DNA of 64,000 nt. Source: Nemertoderma westbladi (lineage: Eukaryota; Xenacoelomorpha; Nemertodermatida; Nemertodermatidae). The DNA is taken from contig JAUCBJ010006670.1 in assembly GCA_032718475.1 (NCBI GenBank), forward strand, positions 1 through 64,000, in the 5' to 3' direction. The notes beneath the pieces were generated by a model. It ran no database searches. It saw only the letters and a list, made by a program, of their open reading frames with translations, and was not told the DNA's origin. A program made the position numbers and the translations under genes. Below are positions 1 to 13,400 of the stretch, one piece after another (position 1 is the first letter of the stretch; each line of letters opens with the position of its first letter).

Positions 1-60
1 CTACTGATGAGGCCTGTTAGACCGAAACGTACGTATAGCGCTGGTTCAACCCCCGGTGAC
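1..60 (+). ncRNA. candidate hammerhead-type ribozyme motif (5' end cut by window edge)
   Basis: Positions 4-10 read CTGATGA and 24-27 GAAA, the two invariant core strands of a hammerhead. Bases 11-15 and 19-23 can form stem II with one C-A mismatch; 27-29 pair with 32-34 as a minimal stem III, leaving TA (34-35) as the cleavage dinucleotide; 1-3 (CTA) pair with 36-38 (TAG) as the inner end of stem I. The rest of stem I lies left of the window. It is followed at 43-53 by GGTTCAACCCC, similar to a tRNA B box, so it may belong to a SINE or retroelement remnant. Activity is inference; the mismatch and the two-base loop weaken it. Confidence 0.4.
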
Positions 61-523
61 GTGGTTTCTAATTTTTTACATTTCTTAACAAAACCATTTA
101 CATTACATCAAGGTAAATAAATATGGTGTAAATGTTACGCCAAAAACCGACAACCAATACTAACAAAAATTAATGTCAATTATCAAATTGAGAGAAATGA
201 ACTGAACAACAGGTATCAATGGCTGACTTTTCCAACCAAAACAATAGGCAACCCCGGTTATACGTTCATGTTTGACGTTGTCGGCGTAGCGTTTACAACC
301 AGGTAAATAAAATAGTTAAAATATTCGAAACGGCTCAGAACTTCCGATAGAGAGGACTCGACTGATGTCTGAAAGGAAACACGTCCGTAGTCCATGGCAA
401 AGTTATCTCAAAATTAAATTGTATTAATTAGGTTTTTGGCTGTGATTCGGTTTAAGGGATAATTATATTTAAAAAATATTAAAGCAAGGTAAAGTATCAT
501 AATTATCCTTTCTGCATTCATAC
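61..523. other. HYDIN intron, partial; one dispersed-repeat copy
   Basis: No exon recognised. About 177-275 resembles the dispersed repeat seen at 29.5, 43.6, 58.0-58.4 and 59.0 kb (CCAACCAAAACAATA core). Confidence 0.5.
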
Positions 524-750
524 CTTCCTCCCGTTCCTTCTCTATCATTTCAATCCTGGCCTTTTCCTCGCCCACTTTGATACACGCTTCTCGCGCTTTA
601 TTAGCGGCATTACTTGTGCCGCGCTTAATGGCTTCTTCGATGACGTCATCAACTCGCAGTATAGCGGTCTGATAACTCTGTTGTATCTGCAGAGCGAGGC
701 TTGTCTTTCCGGACTTCGGTGGACCGTGAATTATAATTGCAATTCCTCTC
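524..750 (-). CDS. HYDIN: HYDIN exon with P-loop (adenylate-kinase-like) domain start
   Basis: Phase 2 in (TCTGCAG acceptor), phase 1 out (GAAG/GTATGA). It encodes GIAIIIHGPPKSGKTSLAL: beta strand plus Walker A motif (GPPKSGKT, about visible residues 1949-1956), then a charged helical stretch (AREACIKVGEEKARIEMIE). HYDIN carries such a nucleoside-kinase-like P-loop in the middle of the protein; whether it is catalytic is not known to me. The Walker A lysine is intact here. The domain continues beyond position 1. Confidence 0.93.
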
Positions 751-865
751 CTGCAGAGAATGCGAAAATATGAATTACAAATAAATATAAACCCGAAGTG
801 ATGATACAAGCAGCTGCATAACATAGGCAATCTCCCCTACAACCTATGGCGACAGCATTGCTCAC

Positions 866-1151
866 CTATTCCTCGCCTTCCGTCCCTCCGCACTGAGATC
901 GATATCCATAAACCTGGCGAGAGCCTCCGTTACGGGAGTCAGTTCCAACTCGCCCACATTCGAATCTTCCACAGTAACCCCCGGCTGGGTAGTTACGTCC
1001 TCAGCGGTTTCATCACCCTCATCCTCATTATCAACATCCCTCGTAGATACTTCATCTTCCTTCCCTTCGTCTCGGTCTGTGGGTTCTTTATCAGTAATAT
1101 CATCTAACTTCACTCCTTCATCTTCATTCTCTTTTTCCGCTTTGGGAGCTG
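866..1151 (-). CDS. HYDIN: HYDIN exon preceding P-loop domain (visible residues 1845-1940)
   Basis: Phase 1 in (GTTTAG acceptor), phase 2 out (AATAG/GTGAGC). Mostly Asp/Glu-rich and disordered, then the conserved block VTEALARFMDIDLSAEGRKA just before the P-loop, recognisable in HYDIN. Confidence 0.92.
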
Positions 1152-1392
1152 CTAAACATATTGAGAGAGGGACATTACTGACAGATATTTTAGCAAACTA
1201 AAACGTTATAGGTATCTGTCTAATTACTAAATCTTTTACTGGTACTGAATAAGTTTTCGAAATTCAAGCTCTTGCAAATATTTTATTATCGTATTTTTCA
1301 GTAAATATATGTCATGTGCGGCATAAAGACTTTAACTATATAAAGGCGTATTGGTCTATAATAATTTATCTAGTTAATAACAATCAACTTAC

Positions 1393-1552
1393 AAGTCTCT
1401 GCTTCGGAAGTAACATCATCTTTATCATCGTTTTCATCGTTGTCATCCTTGAGCTTTTCACCATCTTCTTTTTCTCTCTTTTCGTCTTCTTCCCTTCTTA
1501 ACTTCTCTTCCTCAACACGTTTTCTATGTTCCTCGAAATAATTGATCAATTC
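1393..1552 (-). CDS. HYDIN: HYDIN exon, charged linker (visible residues 1792-1845)
   Basis: Phase 0 in (AATTGCAG acceptor), phase 1 out (ACTT/GTAAGT). It encodes ELINYFEEHRKRVEEEKLR and then an acidic run ending in VTSEAE. HYDIN has the same kind of helical, acidic linker before its nucleotide-binding domain. Confidence 0.88.
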
Positions 1553-1599
1553 CTGCAATTAAAAAAATATTGAAATGAAGATCGGGATAGTTCTGAGTT

Positions 1600-4500
1600 A
1601 TTTCTGAGAAATGGAAGAGTTCCAACCTACCTGTGGTAACCTTTTGCTTCTCTGGGTAGGAAGAGTTCCAACCTACCTGTGGTAAACATCTGCTTCTCTG
1701 TGAGGGAAGAGTTCCAACCTACCTGTGGTAAACCTTTGCTTATCTGTGAGGGAAGAGTTCCAACCTACATGTAGTAAACCTCTGCTTCTCTGTGAGGGAA
1801 GAGTTCCAACCTACATGTGGTAAACCTTTGCTTATCTGATAGGGAAGAGTTCCAACCTACCTGTGGTAAACCTCTGCTTCTCTGTGAGGGAAGAGTTCCA
1901 ACCTACCTGTGGTAAACCACTGCTTCTCTGTGAGGGAAGAGTTCCAACCTACCTGTGGTAAACCTTTGCTTCTCTGGGTAGGAATAGTTCCAACCTACCT
2001 GTGGTAACCTTTTGCTTCTCTGGGTAGGAAGAGTTCCAACCTACCTGTGGTAAACATCTGCTTCTCTGTGAGGGAAGAGTTCCAACCTACCTGTGGTAAA
2101 CCTTTGCTTATCTGTGAGGGAAGAGTTCCAACCTACATGTAGTAAACCTCTGCTTCTCTGTGAGGGAAGAGTTCCAACCTACATGTGGTAAACCTTTGCT
2201 TATCTGATAGGGAAGAGTTCCAACCTACCTGTGGTAAACCTCTGCTTCTCTGTGAGGGAAGAGTTCCAACCTACCTGTGGTAAACCTTTGCTTATCTGTG
2301 AGGGAAGAGTTCCAACCTACATGTAGTAAACCTCTGCTTCTCTGTGAGGGAAGAGTTCCAACCTACATGTGGTAAACCTTTGCTTATCTGATAGGGAAGA
2401 GTTCCAACCTACCTGTGGTAAACCTCTGCTTCTCTGTGAGGGAAGAGTTCCAACCTACCTGTGGTAAACCTTTGCTTATCTGTGAGGGAAGAGTTCCAAC
2501 CTACTTGTGGTAAACCTCTGCTTTTCTGTGAGGGAAGAGTTCCAACCTACCTGTGGTAAACCTTTGCTTATATGGGTAGGAAGAGTTCCAACCTACCTGT
2601 GGTGAACCTCTGCTTCTCTGTGAGGGAAGAGTTCCAACCTACCTGTGGTAAACCTCTGCTTCTCTGTGAGGGAAGAGTTCCAACCTACTTGTGGTAAACC
2701 TCTGCTTCTCTGTGAGGGAAGAGTTCCAACCTACCTGTGGTAAACCTTTGCTTATATGGGTAGGAAGAGTTCCAACCTACCTGTGGTGAACCTCTGCTTC
2801 TCTGTGAGGGAAGAGTTCCAACCTACCTGTGGTAAACCTCTGCTTCTCTGTGAGGGAAGAGTTCCAACCTACTTGTGGTAAACCTCTGCTTCTCTGTGAG
2901 GGAAGAGTTCCAACCTACCTGTGGTAAACCTTTGCTTCTCTGGGTAGGAAGAGTTCCAACCTACCCGTGGTAAACCTTTCCGGCATCTCTGGGTAGGGAG
3001 AGTTCCATCCTACATGTGGTAAACCTTTGCTTCTCTGGGTAGGAAGAGTTCCAACCTACCTGTGGTAAACCTTTGCTTATCTGTGAGGGAAGAGTTCCAA
3101 CCTACCTGTGGTAAACATCTGCTTCTCTGTGAGGGAAGAGTTCCAACCTACCTGTGGTAAACCTTTGCTTATCTGTGAGGGAAGAGTTCCAACCTACATG
3201 TAGTAAACCTCTGCTTCTCTGTGAGGGAAGAGTTACAACCTACCTGTGGTAAACCTTTGCTTTATGGGTAGGAAGAGTTCCAACCTACCTGTGGTAACCA
3301 TTTGCTTCTCTGGGTAGGAAGAGTTCCTACCTACCTGTGGTAAACCTTTGCTTATATGGGTAGGAAGAGTTCCAACCTACCTGTGGTAACCATTTGCTTC
3401 TCTGGGTAGGAAGAGTTCCTACCTACCTGTGGTAAATCTTTGCTTCTCTGGGTAGGAAGAGTTCCAACCTACCCGTGGTAAACCTTTCCGGCATCTCTGG
3501 GTAGGAAGAGTTCCAACCTACTTGTGGTAACCATTTGCTTCTCTGGGTAGGAAGAGTTCCAACCTACCTGTGGTAAACCTTTGCTTCTCTGGGTAGGAAG
3601 AGTTCCAACCTATCTGTGGTAAACCACTGCTTCTCCGTGAGGGAAGAGTTCCAACCTACCTGTGGTAAACCTTTGCTTCTCTGGGTAGGAAGAGTTCCAA
3701 CCTACCTGTGGTAAAAATTTTCTTATCTGGTCTCTGGGTAGGAAGAGTTCCAACCTACCTGTGGTAAACCTTTGCTTCTCTGGGTAGGAAGAGTTCCAAC
3801 CTATCTGTGGTAAACCACTGCTTCTCCGTGAGGGAAGAGTTCCAACCTACCTGTGGTAAACCTTTGCTTCTCTGGGTAGGAAGAGTTCCAACCTACCTGT
3901 GGTAAAAATTTTCTTATCTGGTCTCTGGGTAGGAAGAGTTCCAACCTACCTGTGGTAAACCTTTGCTTCTCTGGGTAGGAAGAGTTCCAACCTATCTGTG
4001 GTAAACCACTGCTTTTCCGTGAGGGAAGAGTTCCAACCTACCTGTGGTAACCATTTGCTTCTCTGGGTAGGAAGAGTTCCAACCTACCTGTGGGTGGTAA
4101 ACCTATGCTTCTCTGGGTAGGAAGAGTTCCAACCTACATGTGGTAAATCTTTGCTTCTCTGGGTAGGAAGAGTTCCAACCTACCTGTGGTAAACCTCTGC
4201 TTCTCTGTGAGGGAAGAGTTCCAACCTACCTGTGGTAAACCACTGCTTCTCTGTGAGGGAAGAGTTCCAACCTACCTGTGGTAAACCACTGCTTCTCTGT
4301 GAGGGAAGAGTTCCAACCTACCTGTGGTAAACCACTGCTTCTCTGTGAGGGAAGAGTTCCAACCTACCTGTGGTAAACCACTGCTTCTCTGTGAGGGAAG
4401 AGTTCCAACCTACCTGTGGTAAACCACTGCTTCTCTGGGTAGGAAGAGTTCCAACCTACCTGTGGTAAACCTCTGCTTCTCTGTGAGGGAAGAGTTCCAA

Positions 4501-7081
4501 CCTACATGTGGTAAAGCTTTGCTTATCTGTGAGGGAAGATTTCCAACCTACATGTGGTAAACCTTTGCTTATCTGTGAGGGAAGAGTTCCAACCTACATG
4601 TGGTAAAGCTTTGATTATCTGTGAGGGAAGAGTTCCAACCTACCTGTGGTAAACCTATGCTTCTCTGGGTAGGAAGAGTTCCAACCTACCTGTGGTAAAC
4701 CTTTGCTTATCTGTGAGGGAAGAGTTCCAACCTACATGTGGTAAACCGTTGCTTCTCTGGGTAGGAAGAGTTCCAACCTACCTGTGGTAAACCTATGCTT
4801 CTCTGTGAGGGAAGAGTTCCAACCTACCTGTGGTAAACCTCTGCTTCTCTGTGAGGGAAGAGTTCCAACCTACATGTGGTAAAGCTTTGCTTATCTGTGA
4901 GGAAAGAGTTCCAACCTACATGTGGTAAACCTTTGCTTATCTGTGAGGGAAGAGTTCCAACCTACATGTGGTAAAGCTTTGATTATCCGTGAGGGAAGAG
5001 TTCCAACCTACATGTGGTAAACATTTGCTTCTCTGGGTAGGAAGAGTTCCAACCTACCTGTGGTAAACCTTTGCTTATCTGTGAGGGAAGAGTTCCAACC
5101 TAGATGTGGTAAAGCTTTGCTTATCTGTGAGGAAAGAGTTCCAACCTACATGTGGTAAACCTTTGCTTATCTGTGGGGGAAGAGTTCCAACCTACATGTG
5201 GTAAACCTTTGCTTCTCTGGGTAGGAAGAGTTCCAACCTACCTGTGGTAAACCTATGCTTCTCTGTGAGGGAAGAGTTCCAACCTACCTGTGGTAAACCT
5301 CTGTTTCTCTGTGAGGGAAGAGTTCCAACCTACATGTGGTAAAGCTTTGCTTATCTGTGAGGAAAGAGTTCCAACCTACATGTGGTAAAGCTTTGATTAT
5401 CCGTGAGGGAAGAGTTCCAACCTACATGTGGTAAACATTTGCTTCTCTGGGTAGGAAGAGTTCCAACCTACCTGTGGTAAACCTTTGCTTATCTGTGAGG
5501 GAAGAGTTCCAACCTAGATGTGGTAAAGCTTTGCTTATCTGTGAGGAAAGAGTTCCAACCTACATGTGGTAAAGCTTTGATTATCTGTGAGGGAAGAGTT
5601 CCAACCTACATGTGGTAAACCTTTGCTTCTCTGGGTAGGAAGAGTTCCAACCTACCTGTGGTAAACCTTTGCTTATCTGGGTAGGAAGAGTTCCTACCTA
5701 TTTGTGGTAAACCTTTGCTTCTCTGGGTAGGAAGAGTTCCAACCTACCTGTGGTAAACCTTTGCTTATCTGTGAGGGAAGAGTTCCAACCTAGATGTGGT
5801 AAAGCTTTGCTTATCTGTGAGGAAAGAGTTCCAACCTACATGTGGTAAAGCTTTGATTATCTGTGAGGGAAGAGTTCCAACCTACATGTGGTAAACCTTT
5901 GCTTCTCTGGGTAGGAAGAGTTCCAACCTACCTGTGGTAAACCTTTGCTTATCTGGGTAGGAAGAGTTCCTACCTATTTGTGGTAAACCTTTGCTTCTCT
6001 GGGTAGGAAGAGTTCCAACCTACCTGTGGAAAACCTTGGCTTATCTGTGAGGGAAGAGTTCCAACCTACCTGTGGTAAAGCTTTGATTATCTGTGAGGGA
6101 AGAGTTCCAACCTACATGTGGTAAAGCTTTGATTATCTGTGAGGGAAGAGTTCCAACCTACATGTGGTAAACCTTTGCTTCTCTGGGTAGGAAGAGTTCC
6201 AACCTACCTGTGGTAAACCTTTGCTTATCTGGGTAGGAAGAGTTCCTACCTATTTGTGGTAAACCTTTGCTTCTCTGGGTAGGAAGAGTTCCAACCTACC
6301 TGTGGAAAACCTTGGCTTATCTGTGAGGGAAGAGTTCCAACCTACATGTGGTCAAGCTTTAATTATCTGTGAGGGAAGAGTTCCAACCTACAAGTGGTAA
6401 ACCTTTGCTTATCTGTGAGGGAAGAGTTCCAACCTACATGTGGTAAACCTTTGCTTATCTGTGAGGGAAGAGTTCCTACCTACCTGTGGTAAACCTTTGT
6501 TTCTGTTGGTAGGGAGAGTTCCAACCTACCTGTGGTAAACCTTTGCTTCTCTGGGTAGGGAGAGTTCCAACCTACATGTGGTAAACCTTTGCTTCTCTGG
6601 GTAGGGAGAGTTCCATCCTACATGTGGTAAACCTTTGCTTATCTGTGAGGGAAGAGTTCCAACCTACATGTGGTAAAGCTTTGATTATCTGTGAGGAAAG
6701 AGTTCCAACCTACATGTGGTAAAGCTTTGATTATCTGTGAGGAAAGAGTTCCAACCTACATGTGGTAAACATTTGTTTCTCTCGGTAGGGAGAGTTCCAA
6801 CCTACCTGTGGTAAACCTTTGTTTCTCTCGGTAGGGAGAGTTCCAACCTACCTGTGGTAAACCTTTGTTTCTCTCGGTAGGGAGAGTTCCAACCTACCTG
6901 TGGTAAACCTTTGTTTCTCTCGGTAGGGAGAGTTCCAACCTACCTGTGGTAAACCTTTGTTTCTCTCGGTAGGGAGAGTTCCAACCTACCTGTGGTAAAC
7001 CTTTGTTTCTCTCGGTAGGGAGAGTTCCAACCTACCTGTGGTAAACCTTTGTTTCTCTCGGTAGGGAGAGTTCCAACCTAC
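1600..7081. repeat. 46-bp minisatellite built on a HYDIN splice donor
   Basis: About 120 tandem copies of a 46-bp unit fill almost the whole intron between HYDIN exons 7082-7243 and 1393-1552. Read on the minus strand each unit holds CAGAGAAGC AAAGGTTTACCACAG, GTAGGT, then TGGAACTCTTCCC. The first part equals the end of the exon at 7082 (which has an extra CGG before CAAAG; copies near 2970 and 3490 still keep CCGG). So every unit carries exon tail, 5' splice site and intron start. Variants form higher-order blocks (for example about 3590-3930). Confidence 0.95.
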
Positions 7082-7243
7082 CTGTGGTAACCCTTTGCCG
7101 GCTTCTCTGGGTGGGAGCATCAGCGTGTTAAACTCATCGTATCCTCTCATTAATCGAAGAATCTTTTCCTCTTCTAAGTATTTATCATCAAAGTCGACTG
7201 AATACATTTCAATGGGAATATTTGATGGGTTTTTAACGGTCAC
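7082..7243 (-). CDS. HYDIN: HYDIN exon seeding the 46-bp array (visible residues 1738-1791)
   Basis: Phase 0 in and out. It encodes VKNPSNIPIEMYSVDFD, YLEEEKILRLMRGYDEF and LMLPPREAGKGLPQ, a highly conserved HYDIN segment just before the P-loop region. The donor ACCACAG/GTAGGT and the preceding exon tail (CAGAGAAGC..AAAGGGTTACCACAG) are copied about 120 times across the following intron. Confidence 0.93.
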
Positions 7244-7436
7244 CTAATAAACAAATATATTATTTTAATTCAATAAAAACAAAAGTTATTTCGATAAAAT
7301 CAATCACCTAACTGTTTTAAATGCAATAATAAAAAGTTAATATCAATAATTAATAATTAAACATGCAATTTATTCAATGAATTCTATCATCAAACGAACT
7401 AATTAGGCCTGTAACAATAGGTCTACCCTTGCACGA

Positions 7437-10400
7437 CTATCCACCACCTACATACCTCTAGTTCGTGGTCAACCTGCCCACCTCCTACATACTTCTAGTT
7501 CTTGGTCAACCTGCCCACCTCCTACATACCTCTAGTTCGTGGTCAACCTGCCCACCTCCTACATACCTGTAGTTCGTGGTCAACCTGCCCACCTCCTACA
7601 TACCTCTAGTTCGTGGTCAACCTGCCCACCTCCTACATACCTCTAGTTCGTGGTCAATCTGCCCACCTCCTACATACCTCTAGTTCGTGGTCAACCTGCC
7701 CACCTCCTACATACCTCTAGTTCGTGGTCAACCTGCCCACCTCCTACATACCTCTAGTTCGTGGTCAACCTGCCCACCTCCTACATACCTCTAGTTCGTG
7801 GTCAATCTGCCCACCTCCTAGATACCTCTAGTTCGTGGTCAACCTGCCCACCTCCTACATACCTCTAGTTCGTGGTCAACCTGCCCACCTCCTACATTCC
7901 TCTAGTTCGTGGTCAACCTGCCCACCTCCTACATACCTCTAGTTCGTGGTCAACCTGCCCACCTCCTACATACCTCTAGTTCGTGGTCAATCTGCCCACC
8001 TCCTACATACCTCTAGTTCGTGGTCAACCTGCCCACCTCCTACATACCTCTAGTTCGTGGTCAACCTGCCCACCTCCTACATACCTCTAGTTCGTGGTCA
8101 ACCTGCCCACCTCCTACATTCCTCTAGTTCGTGGTCAACCTGCCCACCTCCTACATACCTCTAGTTCGTGGTCAACCTGCCCACCTCCTACATACCTCTA
8201 GTTCGTGGTCAACCTGCCCACCTCCTACATACTTCTAGTTCTTGGTCAACCTGCCCACCTCCTACATACCTCTAGTTCGTGGTCAACCTGCCCACCTCCT
8301 ACATACCTCTAGTTCGTGGTCAACCTGCCCACCTCCTACATACCTCTAGTTCGTGGTCAACCTGCCCACCTCCTACATACCTCTAGTTCGTGGTCAATCT
8401 GCCCACCTCCTATACATACCTCTAGTTCGTGGTCAATCTGCCCACCTCCTACATACCTCTAGTTCGTGGTCAACCTGCCCACCTCCTACATACCTCTAGT
8501 TCGTGGTCAACCTGCCCACCTCCTACATACCTCTAGTTCGTGGTCAATCTGCCCACCTCCTATACATACCTCTAGTTCGTGGTCAACCTGCCCACCTCCT
8601 ACATACCTCTAGTTCGTGGTCAACCTGCCCACCTCCTACATACCTCTAGTTCGTGGTCAACCTGCCCACCTCCTACATACCTCTAGTTCGTGGTCAACCT
8701 GCCCACCTCCTACATACCTCTAGTTCGTGGTCAATCTGCCCACCTCCTACATACCTCTAGTTCGTGGTCAACCTGCCCACCTCCTACATACCTCTAGTTC
8801 GTGGTCAATCTGCCCACCTCCTATACATACCTCTAGTTCGTGGTCAACCTGCCCACCTCCTACATACCTCTAGTTCGTGGTCAACCTGCCCACCTCCTAC
8901 ATACCTCTAGTTCGTGGTCAACCTGCCCACCTCCTACATACCTCTAGTTCGTGGTCAACCTGCCCACCTCCTACATACCTCTAGTTCGTGGTCAACCTGC
9001 CCACCTCCTACATACCTCTAGTTCGTGGTCAACCTGCCCACCTCCTACATACCTCTAGTTCGTGGTCAACCTGCCCACCTCCTACATACCTCTAGTTCGT
9101 GGTCAACCTGCCCACCTCCTACATACCTCTAGTTCGTGGTCAACCTGCCCACCTCCTACATACCTCTAGTTCGTGGTCAACCTGCCCACCTCCTACATAC
9201 CTCTAGTTCGTGGTCAACCTGCCCACCTCCTACATACCTCTAGTTCGTGGTCAACCTGCCCACCTCCTACATACCTCTAGTTCGTGGTCAACCTGCCCAC
9301 CTCCTACATACCTCTAGTTCGTGGTCAACCTGCCCACCTCCTACATACCTCTAGTTCGTGGTCAACCTGCCCACCTCCTACATACCTCTAGTTCGTGGTC
9401 AACCTGCCCACCTCCTACATACCTCTAGTTCGTGGTCAATCTGCCCACCTCCTACATACCTCTAGTTCGTGGTCAACCTGCCCACCTCCTACATACCTCT
9501 AGTTCGTGGTCAACCTGCCCACCTCCTACATACCTCTAGTTCGTGGTCAACCTGCCCACCTCCTACATACCTCTAGTTCGTGGTCAACCTGCCCACCTCC
9601 TACATACCTCTAGTTCGTGGTCAACCTGCCCACCTCCTACATACCTCTAGTTCGTGGTCAACCTGCCCACCTCCTACATACCTCTAGTTCGTGGTCAATC
9701 TGCCCACCTCCTACATACCTCTAGTTCGTGGTCAACCTGCCCACCTCCTACATACCTCTAGTTCGTGGTCAACCTGCCCACCTCCTACATACCTCTAGTT
9801 CGTGGTCAATCTGCCCACCTCCTACATACCTCTAGTTCGTGGTCAACCTGCCCACCTCCTACATACCTCTAGTTCGTGGTCAACCTGCCCACCTCCTACA
9901 TACCTCTAGTTCGTGGTCAACCTGCCCACCTCCTACATACCTCTAGTTCGTGGTCAACCTGCCCACCTCCTACATACCTCTAGTTCGTGGTCAATCTGCC
10001 CACCTCCTATACATACCTCTAGTTCGTGGTCAATCTGCCCACCTCCTACATACCTCTAGTTCGTGGTCAACCTGCCCACCTCCTACATACCTCTAGTTCG
10101 TGGTCAATCTGCCCACCTCCTATACATACCTCTAGTTCGTGGTCAACCTGCCCACCTCCTACATACCTCTAGTTCGTGGTCAACCTGCCCACCTCCTACA
10201 TACCTCTAGTTCGTGGTCAACCTGCCCACCTCCTACATACCTCTAGTTCGTGGTCAACCTGCCCACCTCCTACATACCTCTAGTTCGTGGTCAATCTGCC
10301 CACCTCCTACATACCTCTAGTTCGTGGTCAATCTGCCCACCTCCTTACATACCTCTAGTTCGTGGTCAACCTGCCCACCTCCTACATACCTCTAGTTCGT

Positions 10401-13400
10401 GGTCAACCTGCCCACCTCCTACATACCTCTAGTTCGTGGTCAACCTGCCCACCTCCTACATTCCTCTAGTTCGTGGTCAATCTGCCCACCTCCTATACAT
10501 ACCTCTAGTTCGTGGTCAACCTGCCCACCTCCTACATACCTCTAGTTCGTGGTCAACCTGCCCACCTCCTACATACCTCTAGTTCGTGGTCAATCTGCCC
10601 ACCTCCTACATACCTCTAGTTCGTGGTCAATCTGCCCACCTCCTATACATACCTGTAGTTCGTGGTCAACCTGCCCACCTCCTACATACCTCTAGTTCGT
10701 GGTCAACCTGCCCACCTCCTACATACCTCTAGTTCGTGGTCAACCTGCCCACCTCCTACATACCTCTAGTTCGTGGTCAACCTGCCCACCTCCTACATAC
10801 CTCTAGTTCGTGGTCAATCTGCCCACCTCCTATACATACCTCTAGTTCGTGGTCAATCTGCCCACCTCCTACATACCTCTAGTTCGTGGTCAACCTGCCC
10901 ACCTCCTACATACCTCTAGTTCGTGGTCAATCTGCCCACCTCCTATACATACCTCTAGTTCGTGGTCAACCTGCCCACCTCCTACATACCTCTAGTTCGT
11001 GGTCAATCTGCCCACCTCCTACATACCTCTAGTTCGTGGTCAACCTGCCCACCTCCTACATACCTCTAGTTCGTGGTCAACCTGCCCACCTCCTACATAC
11101 CTCTAGTTCGTGGTCAATCTGCCCACCTCCTACATACCTCTAGTTCGTGGTCAATCTGCCCACCTCCTACATACCTCTAGTTCGTGGTCAATCTGCCCAC
11201 CTCCTACATACCTCTAGTTCGTGGTCAATCTGCCCACCTCCTACATACCTCTAGTTCGTGGTCAATCTGCCCACCTCCTACATACCTCTAGTTCGTGGTC
11301 AACCTGCCCACCTCCTACATACCTCTAGTTCGTGGTCAACCTGCCCACCTCCTACATACCTCTAGTTCGTGGTCAACCTGCCCACCTCCTACATACCTCT
11401 AGTTCGTGGTCAACCTGCCCACCTCCTACATACCTCTAGTTCGTGGTCAACCTGCCCACCTCCTACATACCTCTAGTTCTTGGTCAACCTGCCCACCTCC
11501 TACATACCTCTAGTTCGTGGTCAATCTGCCCACCTCCTACATACCTCTAGTTCGTGGTCAACCTGCCCACCTCCTACATACCTCTAGTTCGTGGTCAATC
11601 TGCCCACCTCCTACATACCTCTAGTTCGTGGTCAACCTGCCCACCTCCTATACATACCTCTAGTTCGTGGTCAACCTGCCCACCTCCTACATACCTCTAG
11701 TTCGTGGTCAACCTGCCCACCTCCTATACATACCTCTAGTTCGTGGTCAACCTGCCCACCTCCTACATACCTCTAGTTCGTGGTCAATCTGCCCACCTCC
11801 TACATACCTCTAGTTCGTGGTCAACCTGCCCACCTCCTACATACCTCTAGTTCGTGGTCAATCTGCCCACCTCCTACATACCTCTAGTTCGTGGTCAACC
11901 TGCCCACCTCCTACATACCTCTAGTTCGTGGTCAACCTGCCCACCTCCTACATACCTCTAGTTCGTGGTCAATCTGCCCACCTCCTACATACCTCTAGTT
12001 CGTGGTCAACCTGCCCACCTCCTATACATACCTCTAGTTCGTGGTCAACCTGCCCACCTCCTACATACCTCTAGTTCGTGGTCAACCTGCCCACCTCCTA
12101 CATACCTCTAGTTCGTGGTCAATCTGCCCACCTCCTACATACCTCTAGTTCGTGGTCAACCTGCCCACCTCCTACATACCTCTAGTTCGTGGTCAACCTG
12201 CCCACCTCCTACATACCTCTAGTTCGTGGTCAACCTGCCCACCTCCTACATACCTCTAGTTCGTGGTCAACCTGCCCACCTCCTACATACCTCTAGTTCG
12301 TGGTCAATCTGCCCACCTCCTATACATACCTCTAGTTCGTGGTCAACCTGCCCACCTCCTACATACCTCTAGTTCGTGGTCAATCCTGCCCACCTCCTAC
12401 ATACCTCTAGTTCGTGGTCAACCTGCCCAACTCCTATACTCCTCTAGTTCGTGGTCAACCTGCCCACCTCCTATACATACCTCTAGTTCGTGGTCAATCT
12501 GCCCACCTCCTATACATACCTCTAGTTCGTGGTCAACCTGCCCACCTCCTACATACCTCTAGTTCGTGGTCAACCTGCCCACCTCCTACATACCTCTAGT
12601 TCGTGGGCAACCTGCCCACCTCCTACATACCTCTAGTTCGTGGTCAACCTGCCCACCTCCTACATTCCTCTAGTTCGTGGTCAACCTGCCCACCTCCTAC
12701 ATACCTCTAGTTCGTGGTCAACCTGCCCACCTCCTATACATACCTCTAGTTCGTGGTCAATCTGCCCACCTCCTATACATACCTGTAGTTCGTGGTCAAT
12801 CTGCCCACCTCCTATACATACCTCTAGTTCGTGGTCAATCTGCCCACCTCCTTACATACCTCTAGTTCGTGGTCATCCTGCCCACCTCCTACATACTTCT
12901 AGTTCTTGGTCAACCTGCCCACCTCCTACATACCTCTAGTTCGTGGTCAATCTGCCCACCTCCTATACATACCTGTAGTTCGTGGTCAATCTGCCCACCT
13001 CTTACATACCTCTAGTTCGTGGTCATCCTGCCCACCTCCTACATACTTCTAGTTCTTGGTCAACCTGCCCACCTCCTACATACCTCTAGTTCGTGGTCAA
13101 CCTGCCCACCTCCTACATACCTCTAGTTCGTGGTCAATCTGCCCACCTCCTATACATACCTGTAGTTCGTGGTCAATCTGCCCACCTCTTACATACCTCT
13201 AGTTCGTGGTCATCCTGCCCACCTCCTACATACCTCTAGTTCTTGGTCAACCTGCCCACCTCCTACATACCTCTAGTTCGTGGTCAATCTGCCCACCTCC
13301 TATACATACCTCTAGTTCGTGGTCAATCTGCCCACCTCTTACATACCTCTAGTTCGTGGTCATCCTGCCCACCTCCTACATACCTCTAGTTCGTGGTCAA

